Origin: Dipteris shenzhenensis
Taxonomy: Eukaryota > Polypodiophyta > Polypodiopsida > Gleicheniales
Assembly (NCBI GenBank): GCA_047967505.1
Contig: CM106538.1
DNA length: 64,000 nt
Reading direction: 5' to 3' (one strand)
The position numbers and the translations under genes are program-made. Each line of letters begins with the position of its first letter. Position 1 is the stretch's first letter. A model generated the notes under the pieces. That model saw only the letters and a program-made list of their open reading frames with translations, made no database searches and was not told the origin of the DNA. Shown in pieces: positions 46,828 to 58,510 of this stretch.

Positions 46828-47731
46828 AAGTTGAGAGGATTCGTAATCGGTGGAGTTCTTTCAAGGGATTTTCGTGCACGGTGACAGGACGAGGAAAATG
46901 ATTTCAGATTTCAGAATTTCGGAGTCTGAGCCCCAAGAGGCTTGCTCAATGCTCAGACGGGTTTTGCGCACCAGAATCGATGAAGAACTGGCGCTGAAGT
47001 ACTGACAGCCAAAATTTTTGGCTGCACGCTTTGCGAAGCGTATCTTTGTGGGGCATAGAATATGAGGGTGGAAGCGTGGAGAGCCGTGCGGGTGCGAGTT
47101 CTGCAACTTGTTATTACTCAGGCACTCAAGAGAACTTTGGAGTCCAAACGATTTTGCACTTAAGAGCGCTGACACAGTGGAGGACTAATAGCCTATACTA
47201 CTATAGTAGTAAGTACTACAGTTGCGTAGCGGGGCTGCAGGACTTGGGAGCGCTGCAAGTCTATGAAGTCACCTACAAGTTGTGAAGCCTTGAATGAGAG
47301 CGCAGCGGAAATCGAAACCCAGGCCAGGAGTTGCGCGGTGCTGTGAAGGAGGCGATACTCTTCATCTTTAGTAGATTCTTTACTACTTGATGTTGTATCT
47401 TGTACTGTTGTACGTGCTGCTGCCGCGCAGCAGCAAACGGAGGTCCAGGCAAAGATTCACAGAGAGCTACAGAGAAACATAGATTCACAGAGGCTGTCAC
47501 CATGTCATCCAAAGGTTGAGAAATTTTTTTAAGCCACCTCATCAGAGCATCTCTACCCCTCTTAAGTCATAAGCCCCCCCTCTCTTTTCAAAGTCTTTTC
47601 ACCCCATTCTTCTTTCCAAACTCCTTAGCCTCGCCAAACTCGAAGAAGAAGCTCGAGGAACGGGTCGAAAAGTTTGAAGTAAAGAGTATAAAGAAGAGCG
47701 GGATCGGGGAGAGAGATTAAGAAATAAAAGC

Positions 47732-50158
47732 GTGAGGACACGTCGACTTCGAAGACAAATCCAACGCCTCGAACAAATATCAGGGAAGTGGGCACTACAT
47801 TTTTTTCTCTTTGACATAAGCGTTCTGCTTTATAATTTTTGGAAAATATACGTCTTTAAAATGACAACCCGAGAAAGGGATGGTATGATTAGGAAGGTCG
47901 AGGAAAGGGCTAAAAAGGGAAAAGCAATAGTTGGAGAGGAAACACATGAGGAGGTACAAACCGAAACGCAAGAGGATAATGTGGAAATGGAGGATATTGA
48001 TTACGGTGATTATGGAATTTTGTATGTGGAATTCACTAACCTTGAAACTCGAACGCAAAATATAGAAACACAGTTAGGGGTTATTAGTGAAACATTAAAA
48101 ACCCTAGCTGAAGCTATAACTAAGATAGCCGATTCTCAATCAGTATCTATTACTGAAAAATCACCGATTCCTCCTAATCAAGTCGAGAGGTCTACCTCTC
48201 GACTTATAGAAACCTCGAACATTCTTAAGGACTTAAAATTGCCAATTTTCAATGGGGAAGAAAAGGAGCGTAATAAAGATGTGATTAATACGTTCTTGCA
48301 AAAATGGCAAGACTTCCACCGACTCAGGAATACACCTCCTGAAAATCAAGTCGTGGAAACAAGTCTTTCCCTTGGAAATAAAGCCTATAAAGGGTGGATG
48401 AGGCTCAGAGAGAGTGATAGAATTCCAAGATATTGGATTGAGTTTGAACAAGCCTTCCTAAAAGAGTTTTTATCGAAAAATAAATTAGAAAGAGCGTGGG
48501 AGGCTTGGGACAAGTGCACTATGGGTAAAAACACTCTAGTCCAGTACATAGCGAATAATAGGGAGGCAGTCCTTAAGTTGAAGGGAATTAATGAATTCCA
48601 AAAGATAAGGGGTTTCGTGAGAGGTCTCAAAGACGCTTATAAGGTTGAGGTGAAAAGAAATTCTCCAAAAACCTTTGAGGAAGCCATTAAGTATGCCCAA
48701 ATATACAATGATACGACGGGGAAATTCAGAGTTGGAACTTCGGAGCAAACAGGTTTTGTTCCAAAGTTCAATAAATTTTCCAATTTGAAAAGAAAGGACA
48801 CTTTAAGAAGGAGGTTCCTCAGGCACCACCTAAGAAACCTCAAACATAAAATTATCCTCTCTTGAAGAAAGAGGATTATGAAAAGGCTAGGCAAGAAAAT
48901 CTTTGCTTCAAATGTTTAGGCAAAGATCATGCTACCTGGAACTGTCCTAAAAATAAACTAGTAGGAGCTAAAGCCTCAAATAGACCTCCACAACGACAAG
49001 TGCATGCGGTGCAAGTGTTGTCGCTTAATGGTACTAGAAAGTACACTGAGGTAGAGGTCTATCATGAGGATAGCACCCTCATGTGCTGTCTATCATCGGC
49101 AATGTGGCAGCCCACCTTTGGTCCTCATGATTTAATGAGGATGCATGGAAAAATTAAGGGGCAAAGAGTAAGAGTGATGGTCGATGATAGTGCAACACAT
49201 AATTTCTTGAACTACTCGTTAGTTAAGAAATTAAAATTGCTTGAGAGTCCTAGTGCCCATAAATATGTGGTCTCTGTGGCAAAGGGTAGTGATAAAAAAG
49301 TTTGGGATACCATGATATACGGTGTAGAGGTGGATATTCAAGGCTATCAGGATGCCTTGGATTTCCAAATCATGCATCTCGACCGAACAGATGTAGTGCT
49401 TGGTCGAGAATGGCTTTATAGTCTTGGGCATAGCTTACAGAGGAGTTATCTTAATAACTCCATTATGTTTGAAAAAGAGGGTAGAGTCTTCCAGATTCAA
49501 GGAGAACATGATGTGCCTAACTCTCCTCTTATTTGTTCGATGGAATTGGAATGACTACTACACCAAGAAGAATGCGAGGTATATCTTTGTGAACTTACTT
49601 TTATTAGTGATTTTATGTCTTCTGCATCGGAAAGAAGTAAGGTTGTTTTTGATAATGTTAAAAAGTATAAATCTTCTTTCAATAATTTAATGTTTGAATT
49701 TAAAGATGTTTTTCTGTCTGATTTACGTGATGGTTTACCTCCTGAGAGAGAAGTAGATCATAAAATAGATTTAATTCCTGGATCTACCCCTGTGTAAATA
49801 AGTATCCTATGCCTCGCATTGATGAGCTGATCAATTGCAAGGGGCAAAATACTTTACTAAAATTGATTTAAGATCAGGATATCACCAAGTACGAATTAGG
49901 GAAGAGGATGTCCCTAAGACATCATTTCGTACTAGGTATGGGCATTATCAATTTAAAGTAATGCCATTTGGATTAACAAATGCTCCAGCAACTTTCATGA
50001 CACTTACGAATAGTGTCTTAAGGCCATATCTAGGGAAATTTGCTGTAGTATTTTTAGATGATATCCTTATTTATAGTAAAACCAGGAAAAGCCATTTGGA
50101 ACATTTGCGAAAAGTGTTCCAGCTGCTTAGAGATAATTCACTCTTTGCTAAAGAATCC
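47732..50158 (+). pseudogene. Gag, protease and partial RT of gypsy element H (broken)
   Basis: Gag most likely starts at the MTTRERDGMIRKVEERAKKG methionine (47862), though an ATG at 47732 is in frame. The Gag core (FLQKWQDFHRLRNTPPE, FEQAFLKEFLSKNKLERAWE) runs to about 48790, where a frameshift and a TAA precede the knuckle CFKCLGKDHATWNC. The protease site reads VMVDDSATHNFL instead of the expected DSGAT. After a TGA at 49552 the frame continues to a TAA at 49797. There roughly 65-70 residues of RT are deleted and coding resumes at [12 protein letters not shown] (49835-50150) has [18 protein letters not shown] and LDDILIYS, and ends at [12 protein letters not shown]. Confidence 0.88.
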
Positions 50159-51062
50159 TGTCACGAAGACGTGAAAAGTGATGTAAAGTATCTTCGTAAC
50201 TCAACCTACGCTTAACCCAAGGTTAACCATGGTTAAGTGTTGTAATGGTTTGGCCGTGAGGGACTGGCTAGAGGAAGTGCACACTTCCTAGAAGTTTCTA
50301 AGGGCAAAATCTAGGTGCACCACTAGGCCCTAGGGGCCATGCAAAGGCTTTAAAAGAGGGGTCTAAAAGTTGGGCCCAAGGACAACCAATGTTGTCCTTG
50401 GTATGGGGGTTAGGACTTTAATGAAGGGGCAAATGGCAAGGAGGAGATGCCATTTGTCATGCATGTGTATGCATGCCCTTCCCCCACCTTCCATCTCTCT
50501 CCCCTCACTCTCCTAGAGGTGTTGGACGTTTTTAGTTGTTCTTGTGCAGTTTTTGAGCTGTTTGAGCTGTCTGTTTTCAGCCGTTTTAAGCTGTTTTAAC
50601 TGTGTTTTGATTGTTCCAAGGCTAGTTTGCACTTCTATGAAGTGCCAGAAGTCATTTTTGAACTTTTTGAAAATTTTCGTACGGACTGTATGGACGTTCG
50701 TGCAGCTGTACGGAATCCGTACGGACGTGTTCAGCTGCCTCCAGCAGGTGCCCGGGGTTGGCTTTTGTTGTGCTGGACCTTTGTGCACATGTTTCTGGCT
50801 GCGTGGTGGCTTCTAGAGCTGTTCTGGAGCTGTTTTGGAGCTGTTTTGGACTAGTGCAGGCTGCAGGAGGAACTTTCCCTGCTACTTTTGGCACCCTCTC
50901 TTAGGAGGACTCAGGCACAGATCCCGAGGCAATCATTTCGGGGCAGATCTGTGGACCATCTTTTCTCTATAGCTCTTTCTTGTTCATTCTCCGCTCTCTC
51001 CTTCATTTCTCTCTTCTCCTGATTGTTGGAAGACACCTGCACCCTGCGGGGAGCTGTTTACA
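50159..51062 (+). repeat. LTR-like sequence at the right end of H
   Basis: It begins TGTCACGAAGACGTGAAAAG and ends GAGCTGTTTACA, which fits LTR termini. A TTTAAAAGAGGGG TATA-like site lies near 50350. The middle is rich in AGCTGTTTT words, and CCGTACGGA palindromes lie near 50680-50730. It shows no homology to the left LTR of H. It could be a solo LTR of another family or the 3' end of a chimera. Confidence 0.5.
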
Positions 51063-51485
51063 CCAGGAGACAAGATTTGGGGGGTGATGAGCTAGTCAGA
51101 GGGAGAGTACACACCCTGAAGGTTTGTGTAGGCTCACGGAAGCAAAAGGTGCACAAGAGTGGAGCAAGAAGTGGAAGCCGTCACATCAACTAGTAGAATG
51201 AAATGAAAGTAACTAAGTACTATAAAAGAGAACCCTAGGACCTAGTGTCCTAGTGGTACCACTAGTACTAGGTGTCATAAGACACTAAAAGTACTAGGTG
51301 ACCTAAGTGCCAATAACGAAAGCTACATGGCACATACCAGGGCCTAGAGGGCATCAATACGACCGGGAGAAGTATGGGCTGAAGTATTCTGGAAACGTCT
51401 CAGAATACTTGGTATTTTCTGGTCATGGTGGCACATGTTCATCCAAAAGGATATAGCCACCTATGAATGTACAAGGTATGCCAAA
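51063..51485. other. Spacer with possible LINE remnant and repeat copy 1
   Basis: From 51063 the sequence could continue the LINE RT (GTCAGAGGGAGAGTACACAC reads VRGRVHT), which is weak. From 51151 it becomes the first copy of the repeat shared with 61002. No gene was recognised. Confidence 0.35.
51151..51375 (+). repeat. About 225-bp repeat, copy 1, palindrome-rich
   Basis: It shares TGCACAAGAGTGGAGCAAG through TACATACCAGGGC-type sequence and GCATCAATACGAC with 61002-61218, in direct orientation and with high identity. It contains a perfect 16-bp palindrome CTAGTGGTACCACTAG (51250-51265) and ACTATAAAAGAGAACC on the plus strand. It may be an LTR or solo LTR of an unrecognised element. Confidence 0.8.
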
Positions 51486-54400
51486 TCATGTAACAAAGGG
51501 AACCAAGTGTAAAGCTTGTCGAAAGACTTCAAACTTGGGACGAGGAAGTGCCTTTGTAAACATATCTGCAATGTTGTCCTCTGTGGGAAGGTATGACAAC
51601 TCTCTGTCTCCTGCTGACAACCGCTCTCGAACATAATGATAGTGAACTTCAATGTGCTTGGTACGCGCATGAAACATTGGATTATGCGCAATGGCCAAAG
51701 CACTCTGGCTGTCAGTGTAGACAATAGTGGAGGATGTTTGGCGAATACCAAGATCTGTAAGTAATTGTCGAAGCCAGACACACTCTACTATAGCGGTGAA
51801 GGCTGCCCTGTACTCAGCCTCACAGCTGGATGTGGCAACTGTTGGTTGCTTCTTGCTGAGCCAAGAGATACATGAACTGCCAAGCAAAAAACAATTGCCG
51901 GTATGTGACACTTGGTGCCGGAACAACCTGCCCAGTCACTATCCGTGTAAGCATGCATGGTAAGTGAACCCTGATAACCATAGAAGAGGGCTAAATCTTG
52001 AGTGCCTCTAAGATATCTGAAGACTCTCTTCACTGCCTGCCAATGCTGTGAATTGGGCATGCGCATGAACCTGCTGAGCTGGGATATTGCATACTGTAAG
52101 TCAGGTCTGGTGTGGCATAAGTAAATGAGACATCTAACAGCCTGCTGGTAAAGAGTGATATCACATGGTGGGCTCCCATCATCAGCTGAAAATTTGAAGC
52201 CAGGGTCCACTTGAGTAGAGATTGGCTTGCAATCCTCAAATTGAAAACGATCAAGGAGCTGTCCATACCTGGACTGTGACATCATGATACCCCCCTCAAC
52301 ATGAGCAAACTGAATGACATTGCTGCAAATCAGCCTTGAAAGCTGCAATATGCTGAGTATCAGGGCCCCTGATCAGTATGTCATCCACATATAAAATCAG
52401 CACTAAAAAATCAGATCCACTCCCACGGACATAAAGAGTGGGCTCTGTGGGGCTATTCTGAAAACCAAGGGACAGTAAATGTGCATGAATTTTAGCATAC
52501 CATGCCCGGGGTGCCTGCTTCAAACCATAAAGGGCTTTTCTCAGCCGACATACCTTGTTTTCAGAGCCAACAACCTCAAAGCCAGGAGGTTGTGTCACAT
52601 AAACTTCTTCCTGCAGATCCCCATGAAGAAAGGCAGTATTGATGTCAAGTTGGTGCACTTGCCAATGGTGATGGGCTGCAATGGCAATGACACATCTAAT
52701 AGTAGTAATCCTGGAAGTGGGAGCAAAGGTCTCCTCAAAGTCAATGCCTTGTTGTTGGGCATACCCTTTTGCAACAAGACGGGCTTTGTGTCGATCTATG
52801 TTGCCATCAGATTTCCTTTTTAATTTGTAGACCCACCGGGTACCAATGGCATGCTTGCCGGGAGGGAGATCTACTAATTCCCATGTGTCATTTTTGGCAA
52901 TAGATTGTAGCTCAGCTCTCATTGCATCCATCCACTCTTTGCTGTCAAAAGCATCTTTATGGCACAAAGGCTCTTCATTGCAAGCTGTAGCAAGGAGTGC
53001 AAACTCAAAAAAGTGACCATGCATCTGTCTATTCCCTGATCTTGTCCGGGCAGTAAGAGGTTGATCTTGTTTGCTGTCCCTCAATGTGTCAAGAAGCCAT
53101 CTGGGAACTTGCCTTTGCTGTCTATTGACAACTCTTTCTTCAATCATTGCATCATGAATAGTGGGATCATTTTGTGTTGGAAGAGGAACCTGCAAATTAG
53201 CATGGGGTGCTGGCTGATCATTGCTTGTTGGAGGACCTACAGGAGGCTCATGTTGCTGGTCAAAGTCCCCCTCTAAGGGAAGCAGAGGTAACCAAGAGTC
53301 AAAGGCATTAAACGTGTCAACTTCTGGCTTAGCTTTGCAGTCCACAAGAGGAGAAGCCGAATGTTCAGCAAAGATTACATCTCTACTGACAATAATCTTC
53401 CCAGTATTTGGTTGGTATAACCGATACCCTCTGCTCTCCTGGCTATAACCAATAAATATGCATTTGATTGCCTTATCATCAAGCTTATGTCTCAGTTGAG
53501 ATGGTACATGAACATATGCAAGAGACCCAAAAACTCTCATGTGTGAAAGTGAAGGCTTCTTGCCTTTCCATGCTTCATAAGGTGTAACAGTCCTCAATGC
53601 CCTTGTAGGTGATCTATTCAGCACATAGTTGGCACACATCACTGCATCAAGCCAAAATTTATTGGGCAAGGACTTGGTCTTAAGCATGCATCTGGCCATC
53701 TCCATAGTGGACCTGTTCTTCCTTTCAGGAACAGGATTATGCTGAGGAGTGTAAGGAGTAGTGCATGAGTGAACAATGCCCTGTGAAGACGAAAATGCAT
53801 CAAAATCCTTTGACATATACCCTCCCCCCCTATTTGTGTTGAGGGTGACAAGCTTGCATCCTGATTCATTCTCAACCATATTCAGCCACCTCTGAAAGCA
53901 TGAGAACACTTCAGATTTGGTTTTTAAAGCATATACCCAGCAATATCTTGTGAAGCCATCAATTAGAGTCATGAAATATTTGTACCCCCCAATGGCATTT
54001 GTCCTCATTGGGCCACAGATGTCACTGTGCACTAGCTGCAATTTCCTTTGTGAGAATTCTTTTGAAAAGAAAACCAATGCATGTTACCCAAAAGACAACC
54101 CTCACACACATGTTTGGAAACTGTGTGAGTTTGAGGTACATCATTTGCCATGCCCTGTGAATGTATCTTGGCAAGAGCTCTATAATTGAGATGACCCATT
54201 CTCTCATGCCAAAGATGAGTTTCAGCAAGCTGTGAATCTGAAATAGCAAATGCTTCAATAGAAAGTGCAGTTGAGTGATGATCAAGGTGATAAAGCCCCT
54301 TTTGCAAAGTTCCAGTGAGAACTATGGCATTGTCATCACGAAGATCATGTACTAAGCATCTGTATCCATCAAATATCACTTTGAAACCTGAAGTGGCAAT

Positions 54401-55113
54401 TGTTGAAATTGAAATCAAGTTGACTTCAATTCCAGGCACAAAAAGAACATTTGTCAAAGTGACAGGATGGCTTGAAATGGATGTGAGCTGCACATCTCCA
54501 ATTCCTTTTACAGCATAGGAAGCATTATTAGTACATGTGACAGTCCCCCGTCGAGGTGCATTAGCTAAGGAATGAAACAGTGTTTGCAAGAAGTGACGTG
54601 CTTGGAAACACCACTATCAAAATACACGGACTGAGCATCATTAGCAGTAAAGAATGCATCAACTTTGGAGGGATCAAAAGAGCAATGGACAGCCCATGCC
54701 CAATCATCTTGGAGAGCATGTGCATGTGAGGCATCTGTTGGCTCATGGGATTCAATTGCATGTGAGGCATTGACTGTCAATCCTGCTTTCTTTTTCACCG
54801 AAGCAATGCGCTTCCTGCATTCTGAAATTTCATGCCTTGGCTTGCGACAATAGTTGCATCTTTTCTTCTTTGACTTATCTGCTGTATTTTGAGATGCATT
54901 GGAGGAGATGCCATTGTTAGGCACATATTTAGGCTTGCCCATAGGCTTGGAAGCCTTGCCTTTTCCTGTCTGCTGTGAAGCAAATGCATGATCAGGAATA
55001 GTAGCTTGCCTATTAGGATGACTTTTCTCTTCCTGCAAAAGCAATGTCACTAACTGATCAAAGGAGTAGTGGTTTGGATTGCCCATGGCCACTAGTTGAA
55101 GGGTTGTAGCAAA
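51486..55113 (-). mobile_element. Ty1/copia element G, minus strand, both LTRs unassigned
   Basis: Right to left it codes for the end of Gag, protease, integrase, RT and RNase H of a copia element distinct from A and B. Its 5' part (start of Gag, leader, LTR) is cut by insertion of F at 55114. On the 3' side no polypurine tract or clear LTR follows the stop codon at 51486. The 225-bp repeats at 51151 and 61002 lie on either side of G/F and could be its LTRs, but TATA orientation and the lack of a primer site argue against that. Confidence 0.85.
51486..55113 (-). pseudogene. Gag-pol of copia G (decayed)
   Basis: Gag ends with the knuckle CNYCRKPRHEISEC. Protease reads YFDSGVSKHVTS (usual DSGAS). 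The pre-integrase finger has LWHERMGHLNYRALAK and CEGCLLG. The integrase second motif is NTNRGGGYM, so the catalytic Asp is Asn and GGEY is GGGY. The third motif is PERKNR. RT is well kept, with NTAFLHGDL, LYGLKQAPRAWY and ILYVDDILI. RNase H has YTDSDWAGCSGT, SSCEAEYRA and ADMFTKALP, ending in a stop at 51486. At least four frameshifts occur (near 54570, 54050, 52320 and 51900). Integrase could not work even if translated. Confidence 0.92.
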
Positions 55114-55508
55114 TGTAAGAAATCCTAGATTTACTATATTTAGAAATGTGCTAAGGAACAGAAAGGAGACTGAAATAGCAGAGAACAAGGAATATTGCTT
55201 GAGTGTCTGTAGTGTGTCATCCATACAATTGGGCCTCTCTTATATAGAGAGTGAAGAGTCACACATGAAAATGTGTGTACTCCAAAGTGTATGTGCATGA
55301 AGAGGTGTGTACCCCTTGTGAAGGGTGTGACCCTTGATGAGAGGGTACATTACAATAGGAGTGTCTCTTCCATAGAATGTCTCTTGTGAAGGGTTGTGCC
55401 TCATAGGAAGTGTCCCGTCGAAAGGGCATACCCTTCCACAAGTGTCCATTCATCAAACCATCCATAAGTCTAAGGTATAGAGAAAGGAATACGTCACAGA
55501 TTGTGACA
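55114..55508 (-). repeat. 3' LTR of chromovirus F
   Basis: It is the reverse complement of the E LTR with visible divergence, bounded by TGTAAGAAATCC and CAGATTGTGACA. The complement of the TATATAAGAGAGG box lies near 55235. It lacks the 39-bp duplication of E. The polypurine tract complement TCCCCTCCCACTC follows at 55509. Confidence 0.92.
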
Positions 55509-55564
55509 TCCCCTCCCACTCAAAATAAGACCCTGGTGGAGATAATGAACTGATGTAGAAAATA

Positions 55565-58510
55565 TCACGGTAAATTCTGAAAATATTGATGTAAAATGTC
55601 AGGGTACTGCTGTAAGTCTTCATCAGATTGCCAAGTAGCGTCGGAGTCGTCCAGATCTTGCCAAAGAACAAGGAATTCCGTGATAAGTCGATGTCGAGTC
55701 GCTCGTTGTCGATGGTTCAGAATATGCTCAGGAATAAGGAGAACATAATCGTCTTCGATTTCTGGGACATAATCACCTGCAGGAGGAACTGCTTCATCGC
55801 CTGGAATGTACGTCTTTAGCCAAGAAATATGAAATGTCGGATGGATTTTACCCCATGAAGGTGGTAATTCCAATTTGTAACTTAAAGGTGAATTTTTCTT
55901 GACGATGCGGAAAGGTCCATAGTATCGTGGTCGCAACTTAGGAAACACAGACTTAACCGTCTTATAGCGACGTGGGGCTACAAATAATAGCACCATGTCA
56001 CCAGTGTCAAATTCCAGGTGACGTCTATGTTTGTTGGCAGACCGTTGATACCGCTCTTGCGCTTTTCGCATATGATCCCTGACTTGGAGTAGAATGTCTT
56101 GCATTTCTTGAACCAATTGATCGGCTAGGGCCACTCGATGTTGAAGTACAAAATTCGTTGGTACAATCGGAGTGTGTCCATAAGCTGCTTGAAATGGAGT
56201 CATGTTGATGGCACTATGGAAAGAGTTATTATAAGCAAACTCAAGGAGTGGTAGATACTCTTCCCAAGCCGCTAGGCGTGATTGAATATAATGTCGAAGC
56301 ATTTCTTCCAGAACTTGGTTGACTCTTTCAGTCTGGCCATCTGATTCTGGGTGGTAGGCTGAAGTGAACAGTAGAGTTGTACCCAAAGATTCGAACAGTG
56401 AAATCCAAAAGTGACTGGTAAACTTAGGATCTCTGTCGGATATGATATTCTTGGGTAATCCATGGTGTCGGAAGATGTGTTGTATGAAGAGTTTGGCGAT
56501 GTCCGGAGCCTGTGCATTGCTTTTGCAAGCAACAAAGTGTGCCATTTTGGACAATCGATCAACAATTACCATAATCTGAGTGTTACCTCTGGAGGATCGT
56601 GGTAGTGTTGTAATGAAATCCATGGAAATACTTTCCCACCTTTCAGTTGGAACTGGAAGAGGCTGAAGAAGTCCTGCTGGAAGTCGTCGGCTTGCTTTCA
56701 TTTGTTGACAAGATAAGCAAGATGTAACCATTTTGATGACGTCGCTTTTCATCTGAGGCCAGTAGTATGTTGCACTGAGTAACCTATAAGTCTTGTTGAT
56801 GCCTGGATGGGCAGCATAAGGAACTACATGATGCTCTTTTAACAAAAGACGTCGAACATCCTTGTCATGTGGTACACAGACGCGATCTTGATAATATAGA
56901 AGGTCGTCCGTAGAAGAATAGGATGAGAAAATCTTTTGTTCGGAAGTGGAAGGTTGATCTTTGGAAAGAACTTGTACTGCGGTGCCGAAGTCTTTATCAT
57001 TGAAATACTTGCCTTTGAATGAATTCGGAACATCCACAGATAATGTAGAGATTACCATGGCTGATGCTAGAGGTAACCTGCTGAGAGCATCTGCAACTAC
57101 ATTGCGTAGTCCTGGTATGTACTCAATGGTCACGTGAAAGTTGGCCAGAAACTCAACCCAGCGTGCTTGTCGAGCGTTCATGACTGGCTGAGTAAAGATG
57201 TACTTTAAAGAGTGATGGTCTGTTTTGACCACAGAGTCGGCTCCCATGAGATAATGTTTCCAAGAGCGATAAGCATGTACAACAGCAAGAAACTCCTTAT
57301 CATAAACCGGATATCGGGTTTGGATATCAGAATGTTTATGGCTGTCAAAAGCAATAACTCTGCCCTCTTGCATCAAGACTGCTCCAGTAGCGATGTCGGA
57401 AGCGTCGGTCATGACCTCAAATGGGAGATTTGGGTCAGCAATAGCCATAACTGGTGTGGTAGTGAGTGCTTGCTTGAGTTGTTGGAAACTATACTCTGAC
57501 TCGGGAAGCCACTGAAAAATTGCTGTGCTTTTCAATAATTCGGACATAGGAGCTGCGATTTCGGAAAACTGATAGACCTTTGTATGATAAAAGTTTGCCA
57601 ATCCAAGAAAAGAGCGGACATCATGAACATTCTTTGGAGTAGGCCAGTTTCGGATTACCTCGACCTTCTTGGGATCCACAGAGATACCTTGAGCGGAAAT
57701 AACATGTCCCAAATATTCAAGTTGGGTCTTGAAGAACTCACTCTTCTCAATGTTGATGTAGAGAGAATTTGCGCGGAGAACTTCAAAAACTTGGTGAAGA
57801 TGTTGTTTGTGCTCATGTAGGGATCTGCTGAAAACGAGGATGTCATCGAGGTAAACGATGACGAACTTATCGAGGAAAGGCTTGAAGATGTCGTTCATTA
57901 ATGTCATGAATGTGGCCGGGGCATTGTTTAACCCAAAAGGCATGACCAAACATTCATAGTGTCCATACTTTGTTCGAAAAGCTGTCTTGTACTCATCGCC
58001 TTCTCGTATACGAATTTGATGATAACCTGAACGAAGATCAATCTTGGAGAATGGTGTTGCATGTAGAAGTTGATCGAAGAGGTCATCGATGCGAGGCAAT
58101 GGATACTTGTTTTTGATAGTGAGCTTGTTGAGGGCTCGATCGTCGATGCAGAGGCGCATTGACTTGTTCTTTTTTTCCACAAGTAGTACAGGAGATCCGA
58201 AAGGGCTGCGACTAGGCCGAATGTGACCTTTGTCGAGTAGTTCGGTGACCTGTCTTTGAATTTCTTCATTTTGAGTGTGAGAAACCCGATAAGGAGATTT
58301 CGACGGTGGATTACTGCCGGGAATAAGTTCGATTGGGTGATCCACTGGTCGTCGAGGTGGTAACTGCTTTGGCAATTCCTGTGGAAAAATATCCAGATAG
58401 GGCTGGAAAAAAGGTTGGTTGAGGTATTCAGGAGGATCCTTTGTTGGTGTCTCCTCTACTGCGGTAACCAACAGAAGTGAAGTCTTTACTTGACGTTTAC
58501 GAACCCATTG
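55565..58510 (-). pseudogene. Protease-less RT to chromodomain block of F (second in reading order)
   Basis: Minus-strand frame of 968 codons (58471-55565) with no stop. It covers RT (YLDDILVFS), RNase H ([14 protein letters not shown]), integrase with an intact finger (SCLSCQQ, where E has a stop) and DDE, and the chromodomain-like end (PEHILNHRQ...EFLVLWQDL...ATW). It has no start of its own. Upstream it joins the first block at about 58510, where FKGKYF of RNase H end/linker is followed by the RT-upstream KWVRKRQ-like sequence out of place. This is the downstream half of a duplication, not an independent element. Confidence 0.88.

Larger units (their letters stand above)
46452..51062 (+). 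mobile_element. Ty3/gypsy element H with unlike ends (mosaic)
   Basis: The left end is a 362-bp LTR followed by a tRNA-Met primer site, a leader of about 1 kb and a decayed Gag-PR-RT. RT stops abruptly at 50158 and an LTR-like sequence of 904 bp (50159-51062) follows directly, with no polypurine tract, RNase H or integrase. The two terminal sequences are not homologous. Even so, both outer flanks read CCAGG (46447-46451 and 51063-51067), as a 5-bp target duplication would. Either the flank match is chance or the unit was built by recombination between elements. Confidence 0.65.

Noticed and set aside
57212-57820. Plus-strand open frames over F (also 43157-43444 opposite E)
   Set aside because: They are antisense shadows of RNase H and RT, repeated in E and F only because the coding strand is conserved.
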